DNA of 64,000 nt, from contig NZ_JAGPXX010000029.1 in assembly GCF_018070345.1 (NCBI RefSeq), forward strand, positions 20,253 to 84,252, given 5' to 3'. The notes under the pieces are model-generated. The model saw only the letters and a program-made list of their open reading frames with translations. It was not told where the DNA came from and ran no database searches. This DNA is from Streptomyces sp. F63. GTDB taxonomy: Bacteria > Actinomycetota > Actinomycetes > Streptomycetales > Streptomycetaceae. The translations under genes were made by a program, and so were the position numbers. Of the stretch, positions 49,660 through 59,189 are shown piece after piece. Numbering within the stretch: the first letter of the stretch is position 1; every line of letters starts with the position of its first letter.

Positions 49660-50306
49660 GAGCGCCGCACGACCCCACCACCCTGCACGTCATCGCCAAG
49701 GAACCGGTGCCCGGCCGCGTCAAGACCAGGCTCACGCCGGACTACACGCCGTACGAGGCCGCCCGGCTCGCCGCCGCCGCGCTCCGCGACACCCTGGAGA
49801 CGGTGCTCGCCGCCCCGGCCCGGCGGCGGGTCCTGGTGCTCGACGGCCGCCCCGGGCCGTGGCTGCCGCCCGGAGTCGAGGTCGTCCCGCAGTGCGCGGG
49901 AGGGCTCGACGAACGGCTCGCCGCCGCCTTCGCCGTCTGCGACGGGCCGGCCCTCCTCCTCGGCATGGACACCCCGCAGGTCACCACCGGCCTGCTGGCG
50001 CCGGCCCTGGCCCCCGGCGCCTGGGAGCGGTGCGACGCCTGGTTCGGGCCCGCCGAGGACGGCGGCTTCTGGGCCCTCGGACTGGCCCGGCCCGAGCCGG
50101 ATCTGCTGCGCGGCGTCCCGATGTCCACGCCCCGGACCGGCGCCGTACAGCGGCGGCGGCTGACGGACGCCGGGCTGCGCGTCCGCGACCTGCCGGCGCT
50201 GCGCGACGTGGACACCCCCGCGGACGCGGCCGTGGCGGCCGCCGCCGCACCGGGCGGGCACTTCGCCGGGGTCCTCGCCGGACTGCTCCGGGCACCCGCC
50301 CGGTGA
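49656..50306 (+). CDS. DUF2064 (TIGR04282/CofC-like) GT-A fold protein
   Basis: This 216-residue protein matches DUF2064: HVIAKEPVPGRVKTRLTP at the N-terminus is the nucleotide-binding start, LLLGMDTPQVT the metal-binding motif, and FGPAEDGGFWALGLARP and RDVDTPADAA follow. The family is a nucleotidyl-/glycosyltransferase-like fold of uncertain function. It overlaps the glycosyltransferase (ATGA) and the methyltransferase (GTGA), so all three are made together and probably modify one glycan. Confidence 0.85.
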   Translation: MRAPHDPTTLHVIAKEPVPGRVKTRLTPDYTPYEAARLAAAALRDTLETVLAAPARRRVLVLDGRPGPWLPPGVEVVPQCAGGLDERLAAAFAVCDGPALLLGMDTPQVTTGLLAPALAPGAWERCDAWFGPAEDGGFWALGLARPEPDLLRGVPMSTPRTGAVQRRRLTDAGLRVRDLPALRDVDTPADAAVAAAAAPGGHFAGVLAGLLRAPAR

Positions 50307-50974
50307 GCGCTCCGGACCCCGCCCCGGAGACCCGCACGGATCCGTGGCGCGCGGGACCGTACGACACCGCGCTCCGCTCCGGCGGCGGCCCGCTGTTCCT
50401 CCGGCGGGACGACGGCGGGCTGGTTCCGCTGGAGGTGGAGCGCTGGTGCTCCGGCGCCGACGCCGCCGACATGACCGTGCTGCGCCGCTGCGAGGGGGCC
50501 GTCCTCGACATCGGCTGCGGTCCGGGCCGGCTCGTCGCCGCCCTCACCCGGCTGGGGCGGCCCGGCCTCGGCATCGACCCCAGCCCGGCGGCCGTCGCGC
50601 GCGCCGTGCGCGCGGGCGGCACGGCGCTGCGCCGGTCGGTGTTCGACCGGCTGCCGGGCAACGGCCGCTGGGGCACGGCGCTGCTCATCGACGGAAACAT
50701 CGGCATCGGCGGCGATCCCTCGGCCCTGCTGCGGCGGGTGGCGGAGATCGTGGTCCCGGGCGGGCTGCTGCTCGTCGAGACCGCCGGAGCGGACGTCGAC
50801 GAACGCTCCCGGGTCCGCCTGGACGACGGCGACGGAGGCCGGGGCTCCGTCTTCCCCTGGGCGCGGATCGGCGGACCGGCCCTGGCCCGCCGGGCACGGG
50901 CCGAGGGGTGGCGCGTCACGGAGGAGTGGACGGCCTCCCGCCGTCACTTCACCGCGCTGCGCCGCACGTTCTGA
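50303..50974 (+). CDS. SAM-dependent methyltransferase of the glycan operon
   Basis: This 223-residue class I methyltransferase has VLDIGCGPGRLVAALTRLG as SAM motif I, GIDPSPAAVARA as motif II and LLIDGNIGIGGDPSALLRRV, VVPGGLLLVETAG as later motifs. The N-terminus (DPWRAGPYDTALRSGGGPLF) is typical of actinobacterial homologues next to such glycosyltransferases. GTG start overlaps the DUF2064 stop. Substrate unknown. Confidence 0.87.
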   Translation: MSAPDPAPETRTDPWRAGPYDTALRSGGGPLFLRRDDGGLVPLEVERWCSGADAADMTVLRRCEGAVLDIGCGPGRLVAALTRLGRPGLGIDPSPAAVARAVRAGGTALRRSVFDRLPGNGRWGTALLIDGNIGIGGDPSALLRRVAEIVVPGGLLLVETAGADVDERSRVRLDDGDGGRGSVFPWARIGGPALARRARAEGWRVTEEWTASRRHFTALRRTF

Positions 50975-51136
50975 ACGACGCGGGACCTCCCGCCCGCCCC
51001 GGGATGCCCGGGGCGGGGATCCCGTACGGCGGCGGGTCCGGTCCGTCCCGCCCGTCGGTCCGTACCGCCCGGCCGGCCCGGAGGCGGGGACGGGACGGCG
51101 GGGGTCACCTCGCGCACCGGGGCGCGCCGGGCCCCC

Positions 51137-51640
51137 TCAGCGCCGGGCGCGGCGGCGCAGCGCGGAGAGCAGGGCCCAGCCGGCGGACACCGCGAACAGG
51201 GCGGCGGTCACCAGCAGCCAGCGTTCGGTGAAGCCGTCGGCGCTCAGGCCGGTGTACCGCTCGAACCGCGCCGGCGGGCCGCTGACCAGCGGCCACCAGA
51301 CGAGCAGCAGGAGCCCGGACAGCAGGGCGGGAATCCGCAGGTGGTTGATCCCCGGCCGGTACGGTGCTGGCGCCCCGGCGGCCTCCGGCGCGGCACCGTC
51401 CGCCCCGGGCCGGCGGCGCGGGGGCCGCAGAGCCCCCGCCGTGCGGTCGGCTGCGGTGTAGAGCGGCAGCAGCACCAGGTCGTGCAGGAGGGCGGCTCCC
51501 ACGATCCACAGCACGACGCCGAGCGGGTCGTCACCGCCCAGCAGACGCGTCCCGGCGTACAGGGTCAGCGCGAACGAGCACAGCAGCAGCGGCGGGTACC
51601 ACGGCGGTTCGCCGGCCCGGACGGGTGGGAGGCGCTTCAC
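51137..51640 (-). CDS. Small membrane protein, partner of the molybdoenzyme
   Basis: This 167-residue protein has four hydrophobic segments: PLLLCSFALTLYAGTRLLG, VVLWIVGAALLHDLVLLPLY, IPALLSGLLLLVWWPLV and WLLVTAALFAVSAGWALL, with a basic end (RRRARR). I do not recognise a family. The GTG start overlaps the molybdoenzyme stop by 4 nt, implying a complex, perhaps as membrane anchor or electron-transfer partner. Confidence 0.78.
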   Translation of the reverse strand: MKRLPPVRAGEPPWYPPLLLCSFALTLYAGTRLLGGDDPLGVVLWIVGAALLHDLVLLPLYTAADRTAGALRPPRRRPGADGAAPEAAGAPAPYRPGINHLRIPALLSGLLLLVWWPLVSGPPARFERYTGLSADGFTERWLLVTAALFAVSAGWALLSALRRRARR

Positions 51641-52947
51641 GGGGTCCCCCCGAAGGCCAGCCGGGTGACCCATTTGGTGTTGTGCACCCCGGGATTCGCG
51701 GGCACGATCACCCGCGCCGGACGGCCGTGGTCGGCCGACAGCCACGCCCCGTTGACGCGCAGGGCGAGCAGGGAGCGCGGGTCGCGCACCTGGTTGGCGC
51801 GGAGCGCGGCCGACCGGAAGGCGCCGGCGCGCTGCGCGGACTCCACGAACACCCCGGGCGCGTCCCGCCCCCAGCCGGCCAGGGACGCCAGGTCCGCCAG
51901 CCGGACCCCGCTCCACAGCTGGTCGGAGGTCGACCAGCCCTCCACACAGGCGATGGGCAGCGCGGCGCGGTGCTGCGGCAGTTCCAGCAACTCCTCCAGG
52001 GTGAACACCAGTTCGCGGGGCCCGCCGGCCACCGTCAGCCGCCAGTCCGCACCGATGTCCGCGGCGCGGATGCCCGCGGCGGCAGCCGTCTTGTTGATCT
52101 GGAAGCCGTTGGGGCCGCCGCCCGGCTCCCGTCCGCGCGGCGCGAGGAGGGCGGTGGACCGCAGCGGCCCGCCGAGGCTCTGCCCGGCCGTGGTGGCGGC
52201 CAGCAGCAGCGAGCCCGCCCCCACCGCGGCGAGCGCACCCCGCCGGGACAGGGTGGGCGCGGCCGGCTCCGGTGCCGTGAGGGCGGCCAGGGCGGCGGCC
52301 TCCTCCGCCGTACGGGCCCGGCGGCCGCGCAGCACCCGCAGGGCGCGCGGAGCACGCAGCGCGGCGTGTGCGGCGAAGGCCGCCGTGAAGACCCAGGAGC
52401 CGTAGAAGTGCAGCGGATAGAACGAGCCCGGGAAGACGTACTCCAGCTGGATGTTGAGGATCCCCGTGGCGAAGACGAACAGCCCGCCGCCGACGAGCAG
52501 CAGCAGGGACAGCCGGTCCAGGGCGTGCGTGAGGGAGCGCACCGGGGGCCAGACGAACAGCCGGGGGATCACCGACCACAGCTTGGCCAGCAGCACCGGC
52601 ACCAGCGCGACCCCCAGCGTCACATGGACGCCCTGGGTGAGCCGGTAGAGCCAGCGCGGCTCCGTCGGCCAGGGGAACAGGTAGAACCCGAGCAGCCCCT
52701 TGTCCGGTGTGCGGTCGTTCCCGGCCAGACCGGGGTTGTACGCCGCGTACGACAGCAGCCCCGTCACGAACAGGACGCTCACCCCGCACAGCAGCACGAG
52801 CCCCAGGACGGACGTCAGCCGGGGCCCGCGCAGCGGACTGCGCCAGAACCCGGGCCGGAAGGGGCCGCCCGGTGCCCGGCCGGCCCCCGTCCCGCCGCCC
52901 CGCCCGCCGGGCGCCGCCGCCCGTACCGTCTTCCCGCCGTCGTCCAT
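51637..52947 (-). CDS. Membrane-anchored molybdopterin-dependent oxidoreductase
   Basis: This 436-residue protein has four N-terminal membrane helices (about residues 43-205) with helix-borne His residues (GVHVTLG; LHFYGSW; AAHAAL) as in b-type cytochromes. An internal twin-arginine motif with a fifth helix follows (LSRRGALAAVGAGSLLLAA; Arg235-236), then a sulfite-oxidase-fold domain with Cys334 in IACVEGWSTSDQLW as the expected Mo ligand. Such proteins are inserted by Sec and then Tat, which exports the cofactor-loaded domain. Physiological substrate unknown. GGAGG lies 8 nt before the ATG. Confidence 0.88.
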   Translation of the reverse strand: MDDGGKTVRAAAPGGRGGGTGAGRAPGGPFRPGFWRSPLRGPRLTSVLGLVLLCGVSVLFVTGLLSYAAYNPGLAGNDRTPDKGLLGFYLFPWPTEPRWLYRLTQGVHVTLGVALVPVLLAKLWSVIPRLFVWPPVRSLTHALDRLSLLLLVGGGLFVFATGILNIQLEYVFPGSFYPLHFYGSWVFTAAFAAHAALRAPRALRVLRGRRARTAEEAAALAALTAPEPAAPTLSRRGALAAVGAGSLLLAATTAGQSLGGPLRSTALLAPRGREPGGGPNGFQINKTAAAAGIRAADIGADWRLTVAGGPRELVFTLEELLELPQHRAALPIACVEGWSTSDQLWSGVRLADLASLAGWGRDAPGVFVESAQRAGAFRSAALRANQVRDPRSLLALRVNGAWLSADHGRPARVIVPANPGVHNTKWVTRLAFGGTP

Positions 52948-53052
52948 CGCGCAGTCCTCCGTCCGGTCGTCCGGCGGAACGCCCGGAGAAGATCCGCGTC
53001 CGCCGTCCACGACCGTAGGTCCGCCGGGCCCCGCGGCAGCCGCCCTCGCCCA

Positions 53053-53107
53053 TGACGAAACGCTGACATCACACGGCGGGCGGCCAGGATCTGACGGAAC
53101 GGTGACA
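53053..53107 (+). promoter_or_regulatory. Two 16-bp direct repeats, proposed response-regulator sites
   Basis: TGACGAAACGCTGACA (53053-53068) and TGACGGAACGGTGACA (53092-53107) share 14 of 16 bases and lie in the divergent promoter between the molybdoenzyme and the polytopic protein. The second ends 51 nt before the leaderless start at 53158. Confidence 0.55.
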
Positions 53108-53157
53108 CCGGGCGTGTGTCCGGCCGTACGCGCCGGAGCGGCCCCTAGCGTGACGGC

Positions 53158-54555
53158 GTGACCCATCTCCGCACCCCCGTGCCCGGCCGCGAGCGGCTGC
53201 GCCCGCGGCGGTCCGCCGCCCGCGCGGACGTCCTCGCCGCGGCCGCCGCCGCCCTGTTCGTCGCCGCGGTCGCCGTCGCCGGCATCCTCGTGCAGCGGTC
53301 CGTGGACGTCCTGTACGTGGAGTGGCCGCCGCTCTACGCGCACTGGATGCCGCACACGGGCCCCGGGACGGTGGCGGCCCCCGCCGTGGCGGCGGCCGTC
53401 ATCGCGTACGGCCCGGTGCTCGCCCGCCGGCTGCCCTGGCGCCGGGTGCTGCTCCTGGCCTGGGCGGCCTCGCTGGCCTGGACCCTGTCGCTGGCGCTGA
53501 TCGACGGCTGGCGCCGCGGTGTCGCGGGCCGGCTCACGGCCAAGCACGAGTACCTGCTCGCCGTCGACCGCATCGCCGCCGACCCGGCCGCGGCGGTGCG
53601 CACCTTCACCGACCACATCCTGCTCACCTCGCCGGACCACTGGCCCGCCCATGTGGCGGGCCACCCGCCGGGCGCCGTGCTCACCTTCGTCGGCCTCGAC
53701 CTTGTCGGGCTCGGCGGCGGCGCCTGGGCCGCGGTGTGGGTGCTGCTGACGGGCAGCTCGGCCGCCGCGGCCGTCCTGGTGACGCTGCGTGCGGTGGCGG
53801 GGGAGCGGTGGGCGCGCCGGGCCGCGCCGTTCACCGTGCTCGCCCCGGCGGCGGTGTGGGCCGGCGTCTCCGCGGACGGCTACTTCGCGGCCGTCGCCGC
53901 CTGGGGCATCGCACTGCTCGCCCTGGCCTGCCGGCCGGGGGTGCGCCGCCCGCGGGCCACCGGGCTGGCGGCCGGGCTGCTGCTCGGCCTCACCGTCCAT
54001 CTCTCGTACGGGCTCGTGCTGATGGCGATCCCCGCGGCCGCCGTCCTGCTGCACGGCCGGACGGCGCGCCCGCTGCTCCCCGCGCTCGCCGGCGCGGCCG
54101 CCGTCACCGCCGCGTTCACCGCCGCCGGCTTCTGGTGGTACGAGGGCTACGGCCTGCTCGTCACCCGCTACTACCAGGGGGTGGCCAGGATCCGCCCGTA
54201 CAGCTACTGGTTCTTCGGCAACCTCGCCAACGCCGTGATCACGGCCGGGGCGGCCTCCGTCGCCGGGCTCCGCCGGGCCCTGGCCGGTACCGCCGAGACG
54301 GTTCGCCGGCTGCGGTCGGGTCGCGCGCTCGCCGCCTGCGGTGTCGTCCTGTTCGCCCTCGCGGGCCTGTGCATGATCGCCGCGGCGGACCTCTCCGGGA
54401 TGAGCAAGGCCGAGACGGAGCGGATCTGGCTGCCCTTCGTCCTCTGGCTCCTGCCGGCCGCCGCTCTCCTCCCGGCCCGCCACCACCGCCGCTGGCTGCT
54501 GCTCCAAGCAGCGGCAGCGCTCTTTCTCAACCATGCTCTGCTAACGGGTTGGTGA
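53158..54555 (+). CDS. Polytopic membrane protein, GT-C glycosyltransferase-like
   Basis: This 465-residue protein has about eleven membrane helices and a large loop after the first (VEWPPLYAHWMPHTGPGTV), plus HWPAHVAGHPPGAVLTF and a C-terminal region with SKAETERIWLPFVLWLLP. The layout matches actinobacterial GT-C type mannosyl/arabinosyltransferase-like proteins, but no decisive catalytic motif is visible. GTG start; -10 box TAGCGT (53146-53151) lies 6 nt upstream, so leaderless. Polyprenyl-phosphate sugars are the likely donors (inference). A poly-T stretch (54608-54615) follows the gene. Confidence 0.75.
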   Translation: MTHLRTPVPGRERLRPRRSAARADVLAAAAAALFVAAVAVAGILVQRSVDVLYVEWPPLYAHWMPHTGPGTVAAPAVAAAVIAYGPVLARRLPWRRVLLLAWAASLAWTLSLALIDGWRRGVAGRLTAKHEYLLAVDRIAADPAAAVRTFTDHILLTSPDHWPAHVAGHPPGAVLTFVGLDLVGLGGGAWAAVWVLLTGSSAAAAVLVTLRAVAGERWARRAAPFTVLAPAAVWAGVSADGYFAAVAAWGIALLALACRPGVRRPRATGLAAGLLLGLTVHLSYGLVLMAIPAAAVLLHGRTARPLLPALAGAAAVTAAFTAAGFWWYEGYGLLVTRYYQGVARIRPYSYWFFGNLANAVITAGAASVAGLRRALAGTAETVRRLRSGRALAACGVVLFALAGLCMIAAADLSGMSKAETERIWLPFVLWLLPAAALLPARHHRRWLLLQAAAALFLNHALLTGW

Positions 54556-54680
54556 CGAGATGTCGTTCCGCTATTGACCGGTATAGCCCTTGAGAGGGAC
54601 CTTGCCCATTTTTTTGTTTCATGCCCGAGGTGAGCGGAAAGCGACGCCTTGTTACATTCCTGGCAGAACAGGAGTTGCCC

Positions 54681-55094
54681 ATGTTCAACACGCTCAAGTC
54701 CCGCACCGCGGGGCTCGCGGCCGGCGCCGCGGCGTCAGCCGTCCTGGTCGGCGGTTCGCTGCTCGGCGCGGCACCCGTCCAGGCCGACGCACAGGACCAC
54801 CCGCACAAGCCGTACGGGGTCGTGACGGCCGGGACGCTGAATGTGCGGGAGTACCCCAGCACCGACTCCTCGGTGGTGGGGCAGCTGCACCGCTACCAGA
54901 AGATCGGTATCAAGTGCAAGGTGCGCGCCCAGCGGATCCACGGCGACCCGATCTGGTACCACCTGCGGCACCGGGAAGCCTGGGTGAGCGGGAAGTACGT
55001 GCACGTCCACGGTTATGTGAAGTGGTGCAAGGACGTCGACCGCCACCACCACCCGCTGACCAACAGCAGGAAGGCCCGCATGGCGAAGGGGTGA
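54681..55094 (+). CDS. Secreted SH3-like domain protein
   Basis: This 137-residue protein has a Sec signal peptide (AGLAAGAAASAVLVGGSLLG, cleavage after APVQA) and a bacterial SH3-like domain (PYGVVTAGTLNVREYPSTDS, SVVGQLHRYQKIGIKCKV, WYHLRHREAWVSGKYVHV), which usually binds cell-wall peptides. It has two cysteines and a His-rich tail. AGGAG lies 8 nt before the ATG. It is a stand-alone gene. Confidence 0.85.
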   Translation: MFNTLKSRTAGLAAGAAASAVLVGGSLLGAAPVQADAQDHPHKPYGVVTAGTLNVREYPSTDSSVVGQLHRYQKIGIKCKVRAQRIHGDPIWYHLRHREAWVSGKYVHVHGYVKWCKDVDRHHHPLTNSRKARMAKG

Positions 55095-55214
55095 GCCCAC
55101 CTCCTCGCACCCGGGTGTGAGACAGGGCCCGGTCCCGGCGGTCGCAGTCCGCCGGGACCGGGCCCGCTGCCGCGCCACCGCCGCGGGCGGTCCGCCGCCG
55201 GCCCCGCGGCCGCA

Positions 55215-55415
55215 TCAGCCGAGGCTCTCCGGACGTTCTCCCTTCGGCCCGAGGCCGCGCGCGGTCCGCGGTCCCCGGCTGCGCATGGACGGGTCCTTCC
55301 GGAGGGTCTTGTCCGCCGCCTCGTTGGCGTGCTGGTCGGGCACTCCGCTGTCCTCGGCCTCCTTGCGGAGCTTCGCCCGTTTCCGGTCGTACTTCCTGCT
55401 GCCGGGCTCCGGCAC
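55215..55415 (-). CDS. 66-residue basic, charged protein
   Basis: VPEPGSRKYDRKRAKLRKEA leads into a helical, highly charged sequence with VPDQHANEAADKTLRKDPSM and a Gly/Arg-rich end. It resembles the short basic proteins common in streptomycetes but I cannot assign a function. The GTG at 55415 is used because GGAGG lies 8 nt ahead; a GTG three codons upstream would touch the ribosome site. Confidence 0.6.
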   Translation of the reverse strand: MPEPGSRKYDRKRAKLRKEAEDSGVPDQHANEAADKTLRKDPSMRSRGPRTARGLGPKGERPESLG

Positions 55416-55624
55416 GGCCGTCACCTCCTCGGTAGGGCGGGGCAGGGCCCGCCGACGCCGCACGGGTATCCGGAGCGGAAGCCGTGAAACGGGCCGCATG
55501 CCTCCCGCGGGTTCCGTCCGCGGGGCTCCGGAGGCCCGCGGCACCGGCGCAGCCGCCCCGCGGAGCCGGGTGCCGCCGCGCTCCCGCGCGCCGCCCCGTG
55601 TGGGATGTGCCGCAGCGGACCGGC

Positions 55625-55654
55625 TTGTCCTCCCCGCGCGCGGCGCACTACTGT
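55625..55654 (+). promoter_or_regulatory. Promoter of the cobalamin riboswitch-cbiMNQO unit
   Basis: TTGTCC (55625-55630), an 18-nt spacer and TACTGT (55649-55654) predict transcription from about 55661, the first base of the riboswitch. Confidence 0.6.
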
Positions 55655-55659
55655 CACAG

Positions 55660-55835
55660 GGCCTTGGTGCACGGGAAACCGGTGAAGAACCGGTGCGGCC
55701 CTCGCCACTGTGATCGGGAAGTCCGGTTCCACCCTCTGGGAGCCACTGGGATACCGCGGAGCGCCGCGGTGCCCGGGAAGGCGGAGTCCGGGCGGCATGA
55801 CCCGTAAGCCAGGAGACCGGCCAGGGCGCGTCGTC
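55660..55835 (+). ncRNA. Cobalamin (B12) riboswitch
   Basis: The RNA shows the class hallmarks in order: GGTGC...GGGAAACCGGTG near its 5' end, GCCACTG-type segments (55704 and 55742), GGGAAGGCGG, CATGACCCGTAAGCCAGGAG and ACCGGCC, the conserved B12 box. It directly precedes cbiM, so adenosylcobalamin binding should shut off cobalt import. The end is approximate. Confidence 0.92.
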
Positions 55836-55868
55836 CATCCACGAGGTGCTGGAGAGGTCCGCTTTCCC

Positions 55869-56576
55869 ATGCATATAGCCGAGGGCTACCTGCCCCCCTG
55901 GCACGCGGTCGCCTGGAGCGCCGCCGCCGTCCCCTTCGTCCTCCACGGCGTACGGTCGCTGAACCGCGAGGTGAGGAACCATCCGGAGAGCACTCTGCTG
56001 CTCGGTGCCTCCGGGGCCTTCACCTTCGTCCTGTCCGCGCTGAAGATCCCCTCCGTGACGGGGAGTTGTTCCCACCCGACCGGGACCGGGCTCGGTGCCG
56101 TCCTGTTCCGGCCGCCGGTCATGGCGGTGCTCGGCACCATCACCCTGCTCTTCCAGGCCCTGCTGCTGGCGCACGGCGGGCTCACCACGCTGGGCGCCAA
56201 CGTCTTCTCCCTGGCCGTGGTGGGCCCATGGGCCGGATACGGTGCCTACCGGCTGGGGAGGAGGCTCGGCGCGCCGCTCGCCGCCGCCGTGTTCGCCGGC
56301 GCCTTCACGGCCGATCTGAGCACCTACTGCGTCACCAGCGCCCAGCTCGCCCTGGCCTTCCCCGACCCGGCCACCGGACTCCCGGGCGCCCTCGTCAAGT
56401 TCGGCTCCGTCTTCGCCGTCACCCAGATCCCCCTCGCCGTCAGCGAGGGCGTCCTCACCGTGCTGGTGATCCGGCTGCTGAGCCAGGCCGACGGGGCGGC
56501 CCTGGCCCGGCTCGGTCTGCGGGCGGCCGCCGGGGGCACCCGGCCGGAGCGGCCGGAGGAGGCGGTGACCCGATGA
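55869..56576 (+). CDS. cbiM: Cobalt ECF transporter, substrate-specific component CbiM
   Basis: This 235-residue membrane protein begins MHIAEGYLPPWHAVAWSAAA, the N-terminal Met-X-His metal-binding start that requires exact processing. It continues with SALKIPSVTGSCSHPTGTGL, the family signature, and about seven helices. It binds Co2+ and delivers it with CbiN through the CbiQO energising module. Expression is under the cobalamin riboswitch. It overlaps cbiN by 4 nt. Confidence 0.95.
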   Translation: MHIAEGYLPPWHAVAWSAAAVPFVLHGVRSLNREVRNHPESTLLLGASGAFTFVLSALKIPSVTGSCSHPTGTGLGAVLFRPPVMAVLGTITLLFQALLLAHGGLTTLGANVFSLAVVGPWAGYGAYRLGRRLGAPLAAAVFAGAFTADLSTYCVTSAQLALAFPDPATGLPGALVKFGSVFAVTQIPLAVSEGVLTVLVIRLLSQADGAALARLGLRAAAGGTRPERPEEAVTR

Positions 56577-57172
56577 GCCGCAACACCCGAACCAATGTCC
56601 TGCTGCTGGCCGTTGTGGCCGCGCTGGCCGCCCTTCCGCTCGTCCTGGGGCTCGGTGACGGCATGGAGGAGCCCTTCACCGGAAGCGACGCGCAGGCCGA
56701 GACCGCGATCGGGGAACTGCAGCCGGGATACGAGCCCTGGTTCGCCCCGCTCTACGAGCCCCCGTCGGCGGAAGTGGAGTCGGCGCTCTTCGCCCTCCAG
56801 GCGGCGATCGGCGCCGGGGTGCTGGCCTACTGCATCGGGCTGCGCCGCGGACGCCGGCAGGGGGAGCGGCGCGCCGCCGCAAGAGCGGCGGGAACGGCCG
56901 GCACGGGCGCGGGCAGCACGGACGCGGCCGCGAAGGGCGCGGGAACGGCGGGCGCCTCCGGAGCCGCCGCGGCACAGGAGGACCCGGGAGCGCCCGAGGA
57001 CGCACACGGCACCGGAAGCGCGGGGAGGCCCGGAGCCGCCGGGCCCGCCGGGGTCACCGGGGTCACCGGGGTCACCGGGGTCACCGGGGCGGCGGAGACC
57101 GCCGGACTCGGGCCGTCCGGGGAGGGGGGCGGCGGGGAGGCGTCCGGCCCGGGCGGCCGTCCGGCCGCGTAA
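56573..57172 (+). CDS. cbiN: Cobalt transporter accessory CbiN, with long C-terminal tail
   Basis: This 199-residue protein has the two CbiN helices (NVLLLAVVAALAALPLVLG and LFALQAAIGAGVLAYCIGL) around an extracytoplasmic loop (ETAIGELQPGYEPWFAPLYE), which is the whole of normal CbiN at about 100 residues. The remaining 90-100 residues are a low-complexity Ala/Gly tail containing GVTGVTGVTGVT, encoded by a 9-bp repeat. The core is intact; the tail is probably dispensable. Confidence 0.9.
   Translation: MSRNTRTNVLLLAVVAALAALPLVLGLGDGMEEPFTGSDAQAETAIGELQPGYEPWFAPLYEPPSAEVESALFALQAAIGAGVLAYCIGLRRGRRQGERRAAARAAGTAGTGAGSTDAAAKGAGTAGASGAAAAQEDPGAPEDAHGTGSAGRPGAAGPAGVTGVTGVTGVTGAAETAGLGPSGEGGGGEASGPGGRPAA
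57050..57085 (+). repeat. 9-bp tandem repeat in cbiN
   Basis: Four perfect copies of GGGGTCACC encode Gly-Val-Thr repeats in the CbiN tail. Copy-number change stays in frame. Confidence 0.85.
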
Positions 57173-57176
57173 CCCC

Positions 57177-57922
57177 GTGCTGCCCATCGACGGGGCGGCG
57201 CACAGCAGTCGCTGGCGCCGCCGCCACCCCGTGGACAAGGCGGTCCTCGCCCTGGGGCTCACCGTCCTGGCGGTGACGCTGCCGCCCTGGCCGGGCGCGC
57301 CGCTGACCGCCGCCGCCGCGCTCACGGCACTCCTCGGCCCGGCCCGGGTGCCGCCGCGCCGGCTCTGGCGGGCGTACCGGGTGCCGCTCGGCTTCTGTGT
57401 CACCGGCGCGCTGCCGCTCCTCGTCCGGCTGGGCGGGGAACCGGGCCCGTTGTCCCTCGCCCCGGACGGTCCCGCGCAGGCCGGTCAGTTGCTGCTGCGG
57501 ACCTCGGCCGCCTCGCTCGGCGTGCTGCTGTTCGCCTTCACCACGCCGCTGTCGGATCTTCTGCCGCGCCTCGTCCGGGCCGGTGTGCCGTCCGCCGTGA
57601 CCGATGTCGCGCTGGTGACCTACCGCATCACCTTCCTCCTGCTGGACACCCTCGCGCAGGTGCGGCAGGCCCAGGCCGCGCGCCTCGGCCACACCACGCG
57701 CGCCGCCGTCTGGCGCTCCCTGGCCGGTCAGGGGGCGACGGTGTTCCTGCGCGCCTTCTCGCGCGCGGCCCGGATGCAGGACGGGCTCGCGGGGCGGGGC
57801 TACGACGGGACGCTGCGCGTCCTGGTCACCGGCGCACCCGTGTCCCGGCGCTTCGTCACCGGCTCCGTCCTGCTGCTCGCCGCGCTGGCGGCGGCCGCCC
57901 TCGTCCTCGAAAGGCAGTTGCT

Positions 57923-57926
<4 letters not shown>
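57177..57926 (+). CDS. cbiQ: Cobalt ECF transporter T component CbiQ
   Basis: This 249-residue membrane protein couples the ATPase to CbiMN. The N-terminus (SSRWRRRHPVDKAVLALGLT) and the coupling-helix motifs (AQAARLGHTTRA; FSRAARMQDGLAGRGYDG) contain the Ala-Arg-Gly pattern that docks on CbiO. About five helices. GTG start 4 nt after cbiN; overlaps cbiO by 4 nt. Confidence 0.92.
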
Positions 57927-58918
<992 letters not shown>

Positions 58919-59189
58919 GCGGCCCGGGGGAGTGGCCCGCGGCCACGGGGGAGGGGCTGCGGTGGCGCGGTGCGGCGGGGCGGTCTCCGGCGGCGGGCCT
59001 CCGGGCCGGTGGTGCGGGTGAGTGGCCGGTGCGCCGCCGGGAAACGCCCGGCGGGCGGAGGGCGGCCCGGCCGTGACGGACGGGGGAACAGCCCGGCGGA
59101 ACCGGACGGCCCTCTGCCGCCACCCGCCCAACCCCCCTAGCCTGTCGTGTACCTGACCACCCCTCACCCCGACAGGCGGGTACAGCAGC

